A stretch of 8,480 nucleotides of DNA from an uncultured Rhizobiaceae group bacterium (GTDB lineage: Bacteria; Pseudomonadota; Alphaproteobacteria; Rhizobiales; Rhizobiaceae), in contig CALFBU010000210.1 in NCBI GenBank assembly GCA_937951455.1, positions 1-8,480 of the forward strand, written 5' to 3'. Positions within the stretch are counted from its first letter, which is position 1, and each line of letters begins with the position of its first letter. A program made the translations under genes and the position numbers. Below the pieces are notes generated by a model, which made no database searches, was not told the origin of the DNA, and saw nothing but the letters and a program-made list of their open reading frames with translations. Positions 1-6,381 of the stretch are shown here, piece by piece.

Positions 1-1737
1 CAGAGGTTCAGGCGTTGGGCGTGTATGCAGAATATCCATGCCAGCATACATGCCTTCGCGGTATTGGACCTTGAGACGTTCAGTATCCAATCTACGAACC
101 TCTTCCAAAATATCTTCAACTTCTTCTTTTGTTCTTCCAAGACCACCCAACATTTCACCTCCCAATAAAATGGCGGATTCAAATGTTTCCCGCGTATGAA
201 ATTTTACCGGCTTGTCCATCAGCTGCAGCGTATGCGCCCGGTCATAAGCGCGGACATATATCTGCTTGTCCGGAAATTCGCTGGCAATCATATCGACAAT
301 GCGATTTGTAATCTCTGGTGAGTGTGTCGTTACGCAAACCAGTTTGGCACGCTTGATACCAGCTGAAGTCAACACCTCTTTTCGCATGCCATTGCCAAAG
401 TAAATTCGAAAGCCAAATTTGGCGGCCTGTTTAATAACGTTTGGATTGTTATCAATCACCGTTACATCTTCACCTGATGCCAGCAACGCCTGCGCAGCAA
501 CTTGACCCATGCGCGAAAATCCTATCATCAAGACTGGAGATTCAGCGCCCTTGAAATCTTCTTCTGGCTCTTCTTCACTGCCCACCTTTGTAAGCAACCT
601 GTTGCCAATCCAAACGGAAAGCGGTGTGAGGATCATCGACAGAACAACCATGGCGACCAGAAAGGACGATGTCTTGGTGTCCAGTACGCCGATGCTTGCG
701 GCTGAGGCAAACAGAACAAAGCCAAATTCACCGTGCTGGGAAAGAATGCCTGCCGTGCGCATGCTGTCAGAGTGCGATGTTGCAAAAATTCTGCAGGCGA
801 AATAAATCACCAGCGCCTTCACAACCATGGCAACTAAGACGCATAAAATGATAGCCGCCCAGTTTTCCAAAAGCACGGAAACATCCAGGGATAAGCCTAC
901 CGCCATGAAAAACAGTCCCAATAATATGCCCTTGAAGGGTTCTATGTTTGCCTCCAGTTCAACGCGGTAGGAAGATTCTGCCAGAAGTACGCCTGCGAGA
1001 AATGACCCAAGCGCCATGGATAGCCCGACCGATTGCATCAACATGGCTGAGCCAAACACCACTAATAGCGCAGTCGCCAACATTGCCTCGTTTGCACCTG
1101 TTCGCGCGATGATGCCAAAAAGTGGATTTAGCACATAACGACCGGCAAAAATGACTAGCCCAATCGCTAACAGTCCAATCCAGAACGCTGACCAATCCGC
1201 ACCCATTTCTGCGGAAGATGAAAGCAAAGGAACAATTGCCAATAAGGGAATGATTGCCAAATCCTGGAACAAAAGAACCGAAAATGTTTTCTGGCCATAA
1301 CTGGTGTTCACGTCGTTTTTGGTTTCAAGCGTTTGCAAAACAAAGGCTGTAGAAGATAGCGCCAAGCCAAAGCCTGCAACCAATGCAATGTTGGGGTTGG
1401 GCGCTACAAACCAAGCCAAAGCGGAAAGAATAATTCCACAAGCCATAACCTGCGTTGAACCCAGGCCCAAAATATCCTTGCGCATTGACCAAAGCCTGGA
1501 AGGCTTCATTTCAAGCCCTACGATGAACAGCAGGAAGACGATGCCAAGTTCGGCGAAGTGGAGAATGCTTTCTCCGTTATTCACTAGCCCCAGCAAGGGG
1601 CCCAGTATAACGCCTGCGGTCAAATAGCCAAGAACTGTGCCAAGACCAATGCGTTTGAAAATGGGAGCCGCCAAAACGCCTGCACCCAATAGCAGTACAG
1701 CCTGAGTATAAATTTCTGGAGTTGCGTCTACTGCCAT
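1..1737 (-). CDS. KefB/KefC-type CPA2 potassium/proton antiporter (C-terminus cut by window edge)
   Basis: Predicted inner-membrane monovalent cation:proton antiporter of the CPA2 family, the group of the glutathione-gated K+ efflux systems KefB and KefC. The reading frame is open from ATG 1737 to base 1, giving 579 residues. E. coli KefC is about 620, so only the tail is missing. Residues about 8-380 form the multi-helix Na+/H+-exchanger domain, with the family motifs GYLTAGVILGP (37-47), FAELGIVFLLFIVGLEM (61-77), LALSSTAFVLQ (125-135), LFQD (156-159, with the probable ion-site Asp159) and MALGSFLAGVLLAES (241-255). Residues about 402-519 form a Rossmann-type KTN/TrkA-N domain (GFSRMGQ 406-412, VID 427-429, RETFE 516-520). 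The start is supported by a strong Shine-Dalgarno sequence at 1742-1750. The gene is transcribed away from pmbA. The second Gly of the GxGxxG loop is Ser408. Family assignment is secure. True K+ specificity and glutathione control are inferred only. Confidence 0.93.
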   Translation of the reverse strand, partial: MAVDATPEIYTQAVLLLGAGVLAAPIFKRIGLGTVLGYLTAGVILGPLLGLVNNGESILHFAELGIVFLLFIVGLEMKPSRLWSMRKDILGLGSTQVMACGIILSALAWFVAPNPNIALVAGFGLALSSTAFVLQTLETKNDVNTSYGQKTFSVLLFQDLAIIPLLAIVPLLSSSAEMGADWSAFWIGLLAIGLVIFAGRYVLNPLFGIIARTGANEAMLATALLVVFGSAMLMQSVGLSMALGSFLAGVLLAESSYRVELEANIEPFKGILLGLFFMAVGLSLDVSVLLENWAAIILCVLVAMVVKALVIYFACRIFATSHSDSMRTAGILSQHGEFGFVLFASAASIGVLDTKTSSFLVAMVVLSMILTPLSVWIGNRLLTKVGSEEEPEEDFKGAESPVLMIGFSRMGQVAAQALLASGEDVTVIDNNPNVIKQAAKFGFRIYFGNGMRKEVLTSAGIKRAKLVCVTTHSPEITNRIVDMIASEFPDKQIYVRAYDRAHTLQLMDKPVKFHTRETFESAILLGGEMLGGLGRTKEEVEDILEEVRRLDTERLKVQYREGMYAGMDILHTRPTPEPL

Positions 1738-1741
1738 TTTG

Positions 1742-1750
1742 CCTCTCCCC
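1742..1750 (-). promoter_or_regulatory. Ribosome binding site of the Kef-type gene
   Basis: Read on the minus strand this is GGGGAGAGG. It contains GGAG seven bases, and GAGG four bases, before ATG 1737. It is the best Shine-Dalgarno match in the divergent region and fixes the antiporter start. Confidence 0.75.
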
Positions 1751-1829
1751 TAATTAAAAAAATATCAATATGTTCTTCTAGGGCGCTCGTGTCTTGCTTC
1801 GGCAACCTTAGAGGCTTATGTGTTTGTTT

Positions 1830-1850
1830 AAAATAGTGTCTCACTAATTT
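1830..1850. repeat. Imperfect inverted repeat upstream of pmbA, possible operator
   Basis: Two 9-base arms around a TCT centre (1839-1841) pair at eight of nine positions. The inner five, TAGTG (1834-1838) and CACTA (1842-1846), match perfectly, and the outer parts are A/T runs. It overlaps the best -10-like hexamer (1829-1834) and lies 23 bases before the pmbA ATG. This position would suit a repressor site or a small hairpin in the 5' leader. A chance A/T-rich palindrome is also possible. Confidence 0.3.
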
Positions 1851-1873
1851 CCTTTCATTTGTGGCAAAATATT

Positions 1874-3226
1874 ATGAACGATCTCAAAAAGCTTGAAACT
1901 GAAGCCCATAAACTGGTCACTCTGGCCAAGGAGGCCGGAGCTGACGCGTGTGAGGTTGTGGTTGCAAGCGGTAATTCCCTAACTGTTGGAATTCGCGAAG
2001 GTGCCGTTGAGAATAGCAACCGCTCTGAGTCCGATGCTTTATACTTACGGGTCTTTTGTGACAAAAAGATAGCGAGTGTGACTTCGAACACAAAAAACGA
2101 TCCAAAAACTTTGGCTGAGCGTGCCGTTGCCATGGCCAAAGTCTCGCCAGAAGATCCGTTTCAAGGTCTGGCTGATCAGGACCTGCTATTTCCACAGGAT
2201 GACATTGAAGCCAAAATTGCCAAGCTTGATCTATACGATAAAACCGAAGCCAGCCCTGAACACATGGAAAAGCTTGCTCTGGAAATAGAAGAGGCAGGTC
2301 TTGGTGTTGAAGGTGTGACGAAATCCATGGGCTCAAACGCAAGCTGGGGCACATCCGGATTTGTATTAGCAACCTCTGATGGGTTTACTGGCAGCTATGA
2401 GCGTTCTGGCTTTTCAATCGTAGGATCATTTGCAGCAGGTGAAGGCACCGGCATGGAGCGCGATTATGAATATGATACCGCCATTTATTTGGATGATTTG
2501 AAGGATGCGGCCAGCATTGGCAAGGCAGCTGGCGAACGTGCGATTAAACGTCTTAACCCTCGCCAGATTAAATCAGGCGCTTACCCCATTATCGTTGATC
2601 CCCGCGTTTCAGCTGCATTGCTCGGCTCTCTTTCAAATGCCATCAATGCTTCGTCCGTTGCGCGCAAGACAAGTTTCTTGAGAGATATGATGGGCAAGCA
2701 AATTACCAAAAAGTCAATCAACATTATTGATGATCCGCATATGGTTCGCAAATCAGGGTCTAAGGTTTTTGACGGCGAAGGTGTCGCAAATGAAAAGCTG
2801 AACCTGGTTGAAGATGGCATTTTGCAAACATGGCTTTTGGACAGTGCCACAGCTCGTGAATTGAACTTGCAAACCAATGGCCGTGCATCCAGAGGCAGTT
2901 CAGGAACAAGCCCTTCAACTACGAATTGCTACATGGAAGCCGGCGAACAAAGTGCTGAAGACATGATCGCTTCAATCAAGGAAGGGCTCTTGCTAACCGA
3001 AACCATAGGCCACGGCATTAACATGGTCACGGGCGATTATTCAAAGGGAGCGTCCGGATACTGGATTGAAAATGGCGAAATTGCTTTTCCCGTTGCGGAG
3101 ATTACCATCGCAGGCAATCTCAAAGACATGTACATGAATATGACGCCCGCTTCCGATCTTGCGTTCAAATATGGCACGAACGCACCAACGCTTCTTTTGG
3201 AAGGAATGACGATTGGCGGCAAATAA
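1874..3226 (+). CDS. pmbA: TldE/PmbA, partner subunit of the TldD/TldE metalloprotease
   Basis: Member of the TldD/PmbA (peptidase U62) family. In E. coli, TldD and TldE form a cytosolic complex that processes the microcin B17 precursor and degrades CcdA. From ATG 1874 the protein is 450 residues, the length of E. coli PmbA. The C-terminal half carries family landmarks: SGAYPIIVDPRVSAALLG (234-251), FDGEGV (299-304), TGDYSKGASGYWIENGEIAFP (386-406) and VAEITIAGNLKDM (407-419). The HExxxH-type zinc motif of TldD is absent, which marks this as the TldE/PmbA member rather than TldD. An in-frame TTG at 1859 would add five residues, but it has no Shine-Dalgarno sequence and breaks the length match. 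The ATG also has only a poor Shine-Dalgarno sequence, so the start is slightly uncertain. It is the first gene of the plus-strand cluster and its end overlaps the next gene by 14 bases. No tldD lies in the window. Confidence 0.93.
   Translation: MNDLKKLETEAHKLVTLAKEAGADACEVVVASGNSLTVGIREGAVENSNRSESDALYLRVFCDKKIASVTSNTKNDPKTLAERAVAMAKVSPEDPFQGLADQDLLFPQDDIEAKIAKLDLYDKTEASPEHMEKLALEIEEAGLGVEGVTKSMGSNASWGTSGFVLATSDGFTGSYERSGFSIVGSFAAGEGTGMERDYEYDTAIYLDDLKDAASIGKAAGERAIKRLNPRQIKSGAYPIIVDPRVSAALLGSLSNAINASSVARKTSFLRDMMGKQITKKSINIIDDPHMVRKSGSKVFDGEGVANEKLNLVEDGILQTWLLDSATARELNLQTNGRASRGSSGTSPSTTNCYMEAGEQSAEDMIASIKEGLLLTETIGHGINMVTGDYSKGASGYWIENGEIAFPVAEITIAGNLKDMYMNMTPASDLAFKYGTNAPTLLLEGMTIGGK
3199..3205 (+). 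promoter_or_regulatory. Ribosome binding site that fixes the TTG start of the cysQ-like gene
   Basis: GGAAGGA lies inside the end of pmbA, seven bases before TTG 3213. Its strength and spacing make the TTG the likely start. No in-frame ATG exists near it: the ATG at 3206 is in the pmbA frame. Translation of the second gene is probably coupled to that of pmbA. Confidence 0.7.
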
Positions 3227-4010
3227 TAAACGCAGCCACGACGCTAATCTGCTTTTGGATTTAGCTTTGCATGCAGGCGAAATCGGTCTTAAATATTTCA
3301 AGTCAGAAAATCAGGTCTGGTACAAGGAAGGCAATTCCCCTGTTTCTCAAGCGGACAAGGAAATTGACGATTATCTGCGTTTGAGCTTTTCAAAAGCGCG
3401 TCCTGACTATGGCTGGCTATCTGAAGAAACAGAAGACAATACACAAAGACTGACGTGCGAGCGTGTTGTGATCGCAGACCCGATTGATGGTACACGCGGA
3501 TTTATTGGCGGACGCGATGAGTGGTGTATTTCAATTGCCATCGTAGAAAACGGCCAGCCCATTGAAGGTATTTTACATTGCCCAGCACTTAAAAGAACCT
3601 TCCTTGCAAGCAAAGGACAAGGGCTTGAATTCATCGGCACACCTTTCTCACAGGAAACAAAAGCGGGAAAACCCTGGGTGACTGGCTCAAAGAAACTCAT
3701 CGAAACGATGAAAGCTCTGCCTGATGCTCCGTTTGAAGTCATGGAATTTATTCCATCCCTTGCTTATCGTCTTGCCCTGGTAGCGGTTGGAGAGCTTGAT
3801 GGTGCTTTTGCCAGAGGCGGCGCCAGTGAGTGGGATGTTGCGGCAGCAGATATTATCCTGGAAGAAGCTGGATGCCGTTTAACAAACGATAAACAAGCTA
3901 CACTCAACTACAATCGTGAAAAAGTTCAGGTTCCTGCCCTGATTGCTACTCAAAACAAGCGTTATGAAGAAATATTCGCACTTGCGAAACGGGCTGGTTT
4001 TCTTCATTAA
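3213..4010 (+). CDS. cysQ: Inositol monophosphatase-family phosphatase, probably CysQ-type 3'(2'),5'-bisphosphate nucleotidase
   Basis: Mg2+-dependent, Li+-sensitive-type phosphatase of the inositol monophosphatase superfamily, 265 residues. The metal-binding motifs are intact: SEE (70-72), DPIDGT (89-94) followed by RGFIGG, and WDVAAAD (207-213) followed by EEAG. CysQ enzymes remove the 3'-phosphate from 3'-phosphoadenosine 5'-phosphate (PAP), a by-product of sulfate assimilation and sulfotransfer, in the cytoplasm. The CysQ label rests on length (E. coli CysQ is 246), on the DPIDGTRGFI context and on recall of rhizobial relatives with the same neighbours. A true inositol or other sugar-phosphate phosphatase cannot be excluded. 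The start is a TTG at 3213 with a strong Shine-Dalgarno sequence (3199-3205), overlapping the 3' end of pmbA by 14 bases. The protein has no signal peptide or membrane segment. The superfamily is sure, the exact substrate moderate. Confidence 0.85.
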   Translation: MAANNKRSHDANLLLDLALHAGEIGLKYFKSENQVWYKEGNSPVSQADKEIDDYLRLSFSKARPDYGWLSEETEDNTQRLTCERVVIADPIDGTRGFIGGRDEWCISIAIVENGQPIEGILHCPALKRTFLASKGQGLEFIGTPFSQETKAGKPWVTGSKKLIETMKALPDAPFEVMEFIPSLAYRLALVAVGELDGAFARGGASEWDVAAADIILEEAGCRLTNDKQATLNYNREKVQVPALIATQNKRYEEIFALAKRAGFLH

Positions 4011-4038
4011 TCACCTAGAATTTCAAAGATCCTATTAT

Positions 4039-4044
4039 GGAGAG
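4039..4044 (+). promoter_or_regulatory. Ribosome binding site deciding the DUF4170 start
   Basis: GGAGAG lies just before ATG 4049, with six bases between the GGAG core and the start codon. It overlaps an in-frame upstream ATG at 4037, which has no Shine-Dalgarno sequence of its own. This favours 4049 as the start. Confidence 0.65.
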
Positions 4045-4048
4045 ACTT

Positions 4049-4294
4049 ATGAGCGACAATAACGATACACAGTTATTACATTTGGTATTTGGTGGAGAGC
4101 TGGAAGATTTGGAACATGTGAATTTTCGTAATCTGGATGAGCTCGATATTGTTGGCATCTATCCCAATTACGAGCAGGCTGCATTGGCATGGAAATCCAA
4201 GGCACAGCAGACCGTCGACAATGCACACATGCGTTATTTCATTGTACATATGCATAAACTGCTTGATCCGGATGGGGATGGAAAATTCGGTTAA
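4049..4294 (+). CDS. Small conserved protein of unknown function, DUF4170 family
   Basis: An 81-residue acidic protein that I recognise as a DUF4170 member, from the opening LLHLVFGGEL (9-18), the middle DIVGIYPNYEQA (33-44) and the strongly conserved AQQTVDNAHMRYFIVHMHKL (52-71). Such proteins occur in Rhizobiales next to these same neighbours. No function is established to my knowledge. There is no signal peptide, membrane helix or cysteine, so it is probably cytosolic. The compact alternation of beta-like and helical segments suggests a single small domain. It starts 38 bases after the cysQ-like gene and ends 17 bases before the DUF374 acyltransferase gene, so it is probably co-transcribed with the lipid A genes. 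The ATG at 4037 would add four residues, but the Shine-Dalgarno sequence supports 4049. A role linked to lipid A or Kdo transfer is only a guess from position. Confidence 0.88.
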   Translation: MSDNNDTQLLHLVFGGELEDLEHVNFRNLDELDIVGIYPNYEQAALAWKSKAQQTVDNAHMRYFIVHMHKLLDPDGDGKFG

Positions 4295-4311
4295 ACCCGA
4301 ACCCTTGAAAA

Positions 4312-5061
4312 ATGGCTGAACCCGTACAACCCGCACGACCGAAGCGTAAAAAACGCTTGCGCCACTTTTGGCGTAACATCGGCCAAAGTCAGTTTGCGCT
4401 GAAGGCAACGTCACGTCTGATGATATGGTATCTTGAGTGGGTTCGTAAAACCAACAAGATAATCGTTGAGCCTGCAGATGCATTAGACACGCTGACACCA
4501 CAACAACCTTTCATCGTTGGTGTTTGGCATGGCCAGCATATCTTGATGCCTGCCTTGCCAATTGGCCTCAACGCTTCTGCCATGATTTCCAAGAATTTTG
4601 ATGGTGAAGTAACCGCTCGGGTTGTCGAATATTATGGCAATCGCACCATTCGTGCATCGGGCGGGCGCAATCAAAAACAAACCTTGCGAAAAGGTGGCAT
4701 GACCGGCTTTCTGGAAATGCTAAATGCCTTGCGCGATAATGACAATGTGGTTCAAACAGCTGACATTCCAAAGGGCATTGCAAAACGTGTCGGCCTAGGC
4801 ATCATCATGCTGGGGCAAAAATCCGGTAGTCCGATTGTGCCATTGGCAATTGCTTCGAGCAGAAGATATGTCTTCAAAAAATCCTGGGATAAAACGGCGC
4901 TTAACATGCCGTATGGCACTACTGCCATTGTGGTGGGTGATTTGGTTCATGTCCCCAAGGATGCAGATGACGCTGCTTTGGAAGAGGCGCGCGCAAACTT
5001 GGAAAATCAGCTCAATCGTGCAACAAAAAGAGCCTATGAGCTAACAGGAAACCCTGAATGA
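4312..5061 (+). CDS. DUF374 lysophospholipid acyltransferase-family protein, possible LpxJ-like lipid A acyltransferase
   Basis: A 249-residue protein of the DUF374 branch of the LPLAT acyltransferase superfamily. It has a very basic N-terminus (residues 8-18), then a weakly hydrophobic amphipathic stretch (about 28-44) that could dock on the inner membrane. Next come VGVWHGQHILMP (69-80, with the conserved Trp-His at 72-73), ISKNFDGE (92-99), a basic GGRNQKQTLRKGG (117-129), TADIPKG (149-155) and GSPIVPLAIASS (172-183). DUF374 includes LpxJ, which as I recall is a late acyltransferase adding secondary chains to lipid A in epsilonproteobacteria. Placement directly before waaA and lpxK supports a similar lipid A role here, but this is inference and another acyl acceptor is possible. 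The Shine-Dalgarno sequence before ATG 4312 is weak. The stop overlaps the waaA start as ATGA, so translation is probably coupled. The loop usually written DGPKG in the family appears here as DIPKG. Confidence 0.88.
   Translation: MAEPVQPARPKRKKRLRHFWRNIGQSQFALKATSRLMIWYLEWVRKTNKIIVEPADALDTLTPQQPFIVGVWHGQHILMPALPIGLNASAMISKNFDGEVTARVVEYYGNRTIRASGGRNQKQTLRKGGMTGFLEMLNALRDNDNVVQTADIPKGIAKRVGLGIIMLGQKSGSPIVPLAIASSRRYVFKKSWDKTALNMPYGTTAIVVGDLVHVPKDADDAALEEARANLENQLNRATKRAYELTGNPE
5046..5050 (+). promoter_or_regulatory. Ribosome binding site of waaA
   Basis: AGGAA lies inside the end of the acyltransferase gene, seven bases before ATG 5058. With the ATGA start/stop overlap it supports translational coupling between the two genes. 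Confidence 0.6.
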
Positions 5062-6377
5062 AATCCAAGCCAGATATATTAAGCCGTATAGTGCTTCGAA
5101 TTTATCGCGGCTTTGGCATGGTCCTATACCCGTTTATGGGGCCGTTTTTGCGTCTTCGTGCCAAAAAAGGCAAGGAAGATCGAAAACGCCGTTATGAGCG
5201 TTACGGCTATCCGAGTGCGGATAAACCAGCCGGGCCGATTGTCTGGTTTCATGCGGCAAGTGTGGGCGAATCCATGGCTGTTATCCCAGTGATTGAGCAT
5301 GTAAATTCTCTTGGTATCAGCACAATCATGACGACAGGAACCGTGACTTCAGCACAAATAGTGCGCAAGCGTTTGCCACGCGGTTCATACCATCAATATG
5401 TGCCGCTGGATTTAAAGCCGGCGCTTGAACGATTTCTGGATCATTGGCAACCCGACGCGGCTATCTTTACCGAATCTGAAATATGGCCGATGACAATTCT
5501 GGAATTATCACAGCGCAACATTCCTCGCATTCTCGTCAATGCACGCATGTCTGATCGCTCTTTCAAACGATGGAAAAATGCCTCGGGCCTTGCTGAAACC
5601 CTGTTTGAAAATTTCTCGCATGTGGTTGCCCAATCGCAACTGGATGCGGAACGCTTTAAAACGCTTGGTGCCAGACCTGTTGATGTTTCAGGTAACCTCA
5701 AAGTCGATACCAATGCCCTGCCTTACGATGAAGTTGAACTCTCGCAACTTCAGCACCGTATAGCAAGAAGGCCTTGTTGGGTGGCGGTCAGTACTCATGA
5801 AGGTGAAGAAGAATCTGTTGGTAAAATTCACCTGGCACTGAAGAAAAAAATTCCAAACCTTTTGACCATTATCGTCCCGCGCCATCCAGATCGCGCACCT
5901 GGCATTGTGGCCATGCTAAAAGAGAATGGATTGAACGTTGCCCAACGCAGCCAGGCGCAAATGCTTGATGGTGCTACTGACATTTATATGGGTGATACGA
6001 TAGGTGAAATGGGACTTTATTTGCGTCTCGCGCAAGTTGCCTTTGTTGGCAAAAGTTTAAAGTCAGATGGTGGGCAAAACCCACTTGAACCGGCCATGAC
6101 GGGCACGGCCATCATTTCCGGCAAACATGTGAAAAACTTCCGCGATTCTTATAAGAACCTTTTAAAAGCAGGTGCCGTGCGCTTGATTGCCGATGAAAAC
6201 ATGCTGGCTGCCAATGTTGAATATCTTTTGCGCAATCCTAAAGAACGCGAGAAAATGCAAAAGGCAGCTTTTGAAACGATTGATGAAATGCGCGGTGCTC
6301 TAGACAAGACCAATCGCGCGCTTGATTCATATCTGTTTCCGCTCACCGTGAAACGCGACTTGGAAGGCTTGGGATAA
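5058..6377 (+). CDS. waaA: 3-deoxy-D-manno-octulosonic acid (Kdo) transferase WaaA/KdtA
   Basis: Glycosyltransferase of family GT30 that moves Kdo from CMP-Kdo to the lipid A precursor at the cytoplasmic side of the inner membrane. It is 439 residues, against about 425 in E. coli. An N-terminal hydrophobic segment followed by basic residues (about 12-46) fits the membrane-anchoring region. Then come WFHAASVGE (63-71, where Glu71 matches the catalytic base of the family), TESEIWP (138-144), SGNLKVD (211-217), PRHPDR (274-279), GEMGLYLRLAQVAFVGKS (316-333) and GGQNPLEP (338-345, part of the donor-binding site). All key motifs are present. Whether it adds one or two Kdo units cannot be read from the sequence. 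It overlaps the acyltransferase gene by four bases and lies four bases before lpxK. Confidence 0.97.
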   Translation: MKSKPDILSRIVLRIYRGFGMVLYPFMGPFLRLRAKKGKEDRKRRYERYGYPSADKPAGPIVWFHAASVGESMAVIPVIEHVNSLGISTIMTTGTVTSAQIVRKRLPRGSYHQYVPLDLKPALERFLDHWQPDAAIFTESEIWPMTILELSQRNIPRILVNARMSDRSFKRWKNASGLAETLFENFSHVVAQSQLDAERFKTLGARPVDVSGNLKVDTNALPYDEVELSQLQHRIARRPCWVAVSTHEGEEESVGKIHLALKKKIPNLLTIIVPRHPDRAPGIVAMLKENGLNVAQRSQAQMLDGATDIYMGDTIGEMGLYLRLAQVAFVGKSLKSDGGQNPLEPAMTGTAIISGKHVKNFRDSYKNLLKAGAVRLIADENMLAANVEYLLRNPKEREKMQKAAFETIDEMRGALDKTNRALDSYLFPLTVKRDLEGLG

Positions 6378-6381
6378 GACC

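Larger units (their letters stand above)
1738..1873. promoter_or_regulatory. Divergent intergenic region, probable back-to-back promoters
   Basis: About 136 bases separate the antiporter start (minus strand) from the pmbA start (plus strand), so promoters for both should lie here. On the plus strand, TAAAAT at 1829-1834 is one mismatch from the sigma-70 -10 consensus but has no convincing -35 box at the usual distance. TTGCTT at 1794-1799 is a partial -35 match, with TATGTG at 1817-1822 as a poor -10 partner 17 bases on. No clear promoter was found on the minus strand. There is no terminator-like hairpin with a T run. The region as a whole is a safe call. The individual boxes are weak. Confidence 0.45.

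Noticed and set aside
1304..1627. 107-codon plus-strand open frame inside the antiporter gene
   Set aside because: It is the complement of the conserved CPA2 membrane domain. The translated product has no recognisable features.
1859..1873. TTG at 1859 as the pmbA start, adding five residues
   Set aside because: It has no Shine-Dalgarno sequence. ATG 1874 gives exactly the 450-residue length of E. coli PmbA.
1917..2372. 151-codon open frame on the minus strand inside pmbA
   Set aside because: It lies antisense to a clear PmbA frame, its product resembles no family I know, and its composition is typical of an antisense shadow.
4037..4048. ATG at 4037 as the DUF4170 start
   Set aside because: The ribosome binding site GGAGAG (4039-4044) overlaps this codon and is correctly spaced for ATG 4049. 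The extra four residues do not resemble family N-termini.
4011..4048. Possible terminator or promoter between the cysQ-like gene and DUF4170
   Set aside because: The 38 bases show no hairpin plus T run and no credible -35/-10 pair.
4264..4290. EF-hand-like acidic run DPDGDGKF at the end of the DUF4170 protein
   Set aside because: It lies at the extreme C-terminus with no helices around it to form an EF hand, and the tail is variable in this family, so it is probably chance.
4076..4501. 141-codon minus-strand open frame spanning DUF4170 and the acyltransferase start
   Set aside because: It is fully antisense to two well-supported genes, with no recognisable domain and no good ribosome binding site seen.
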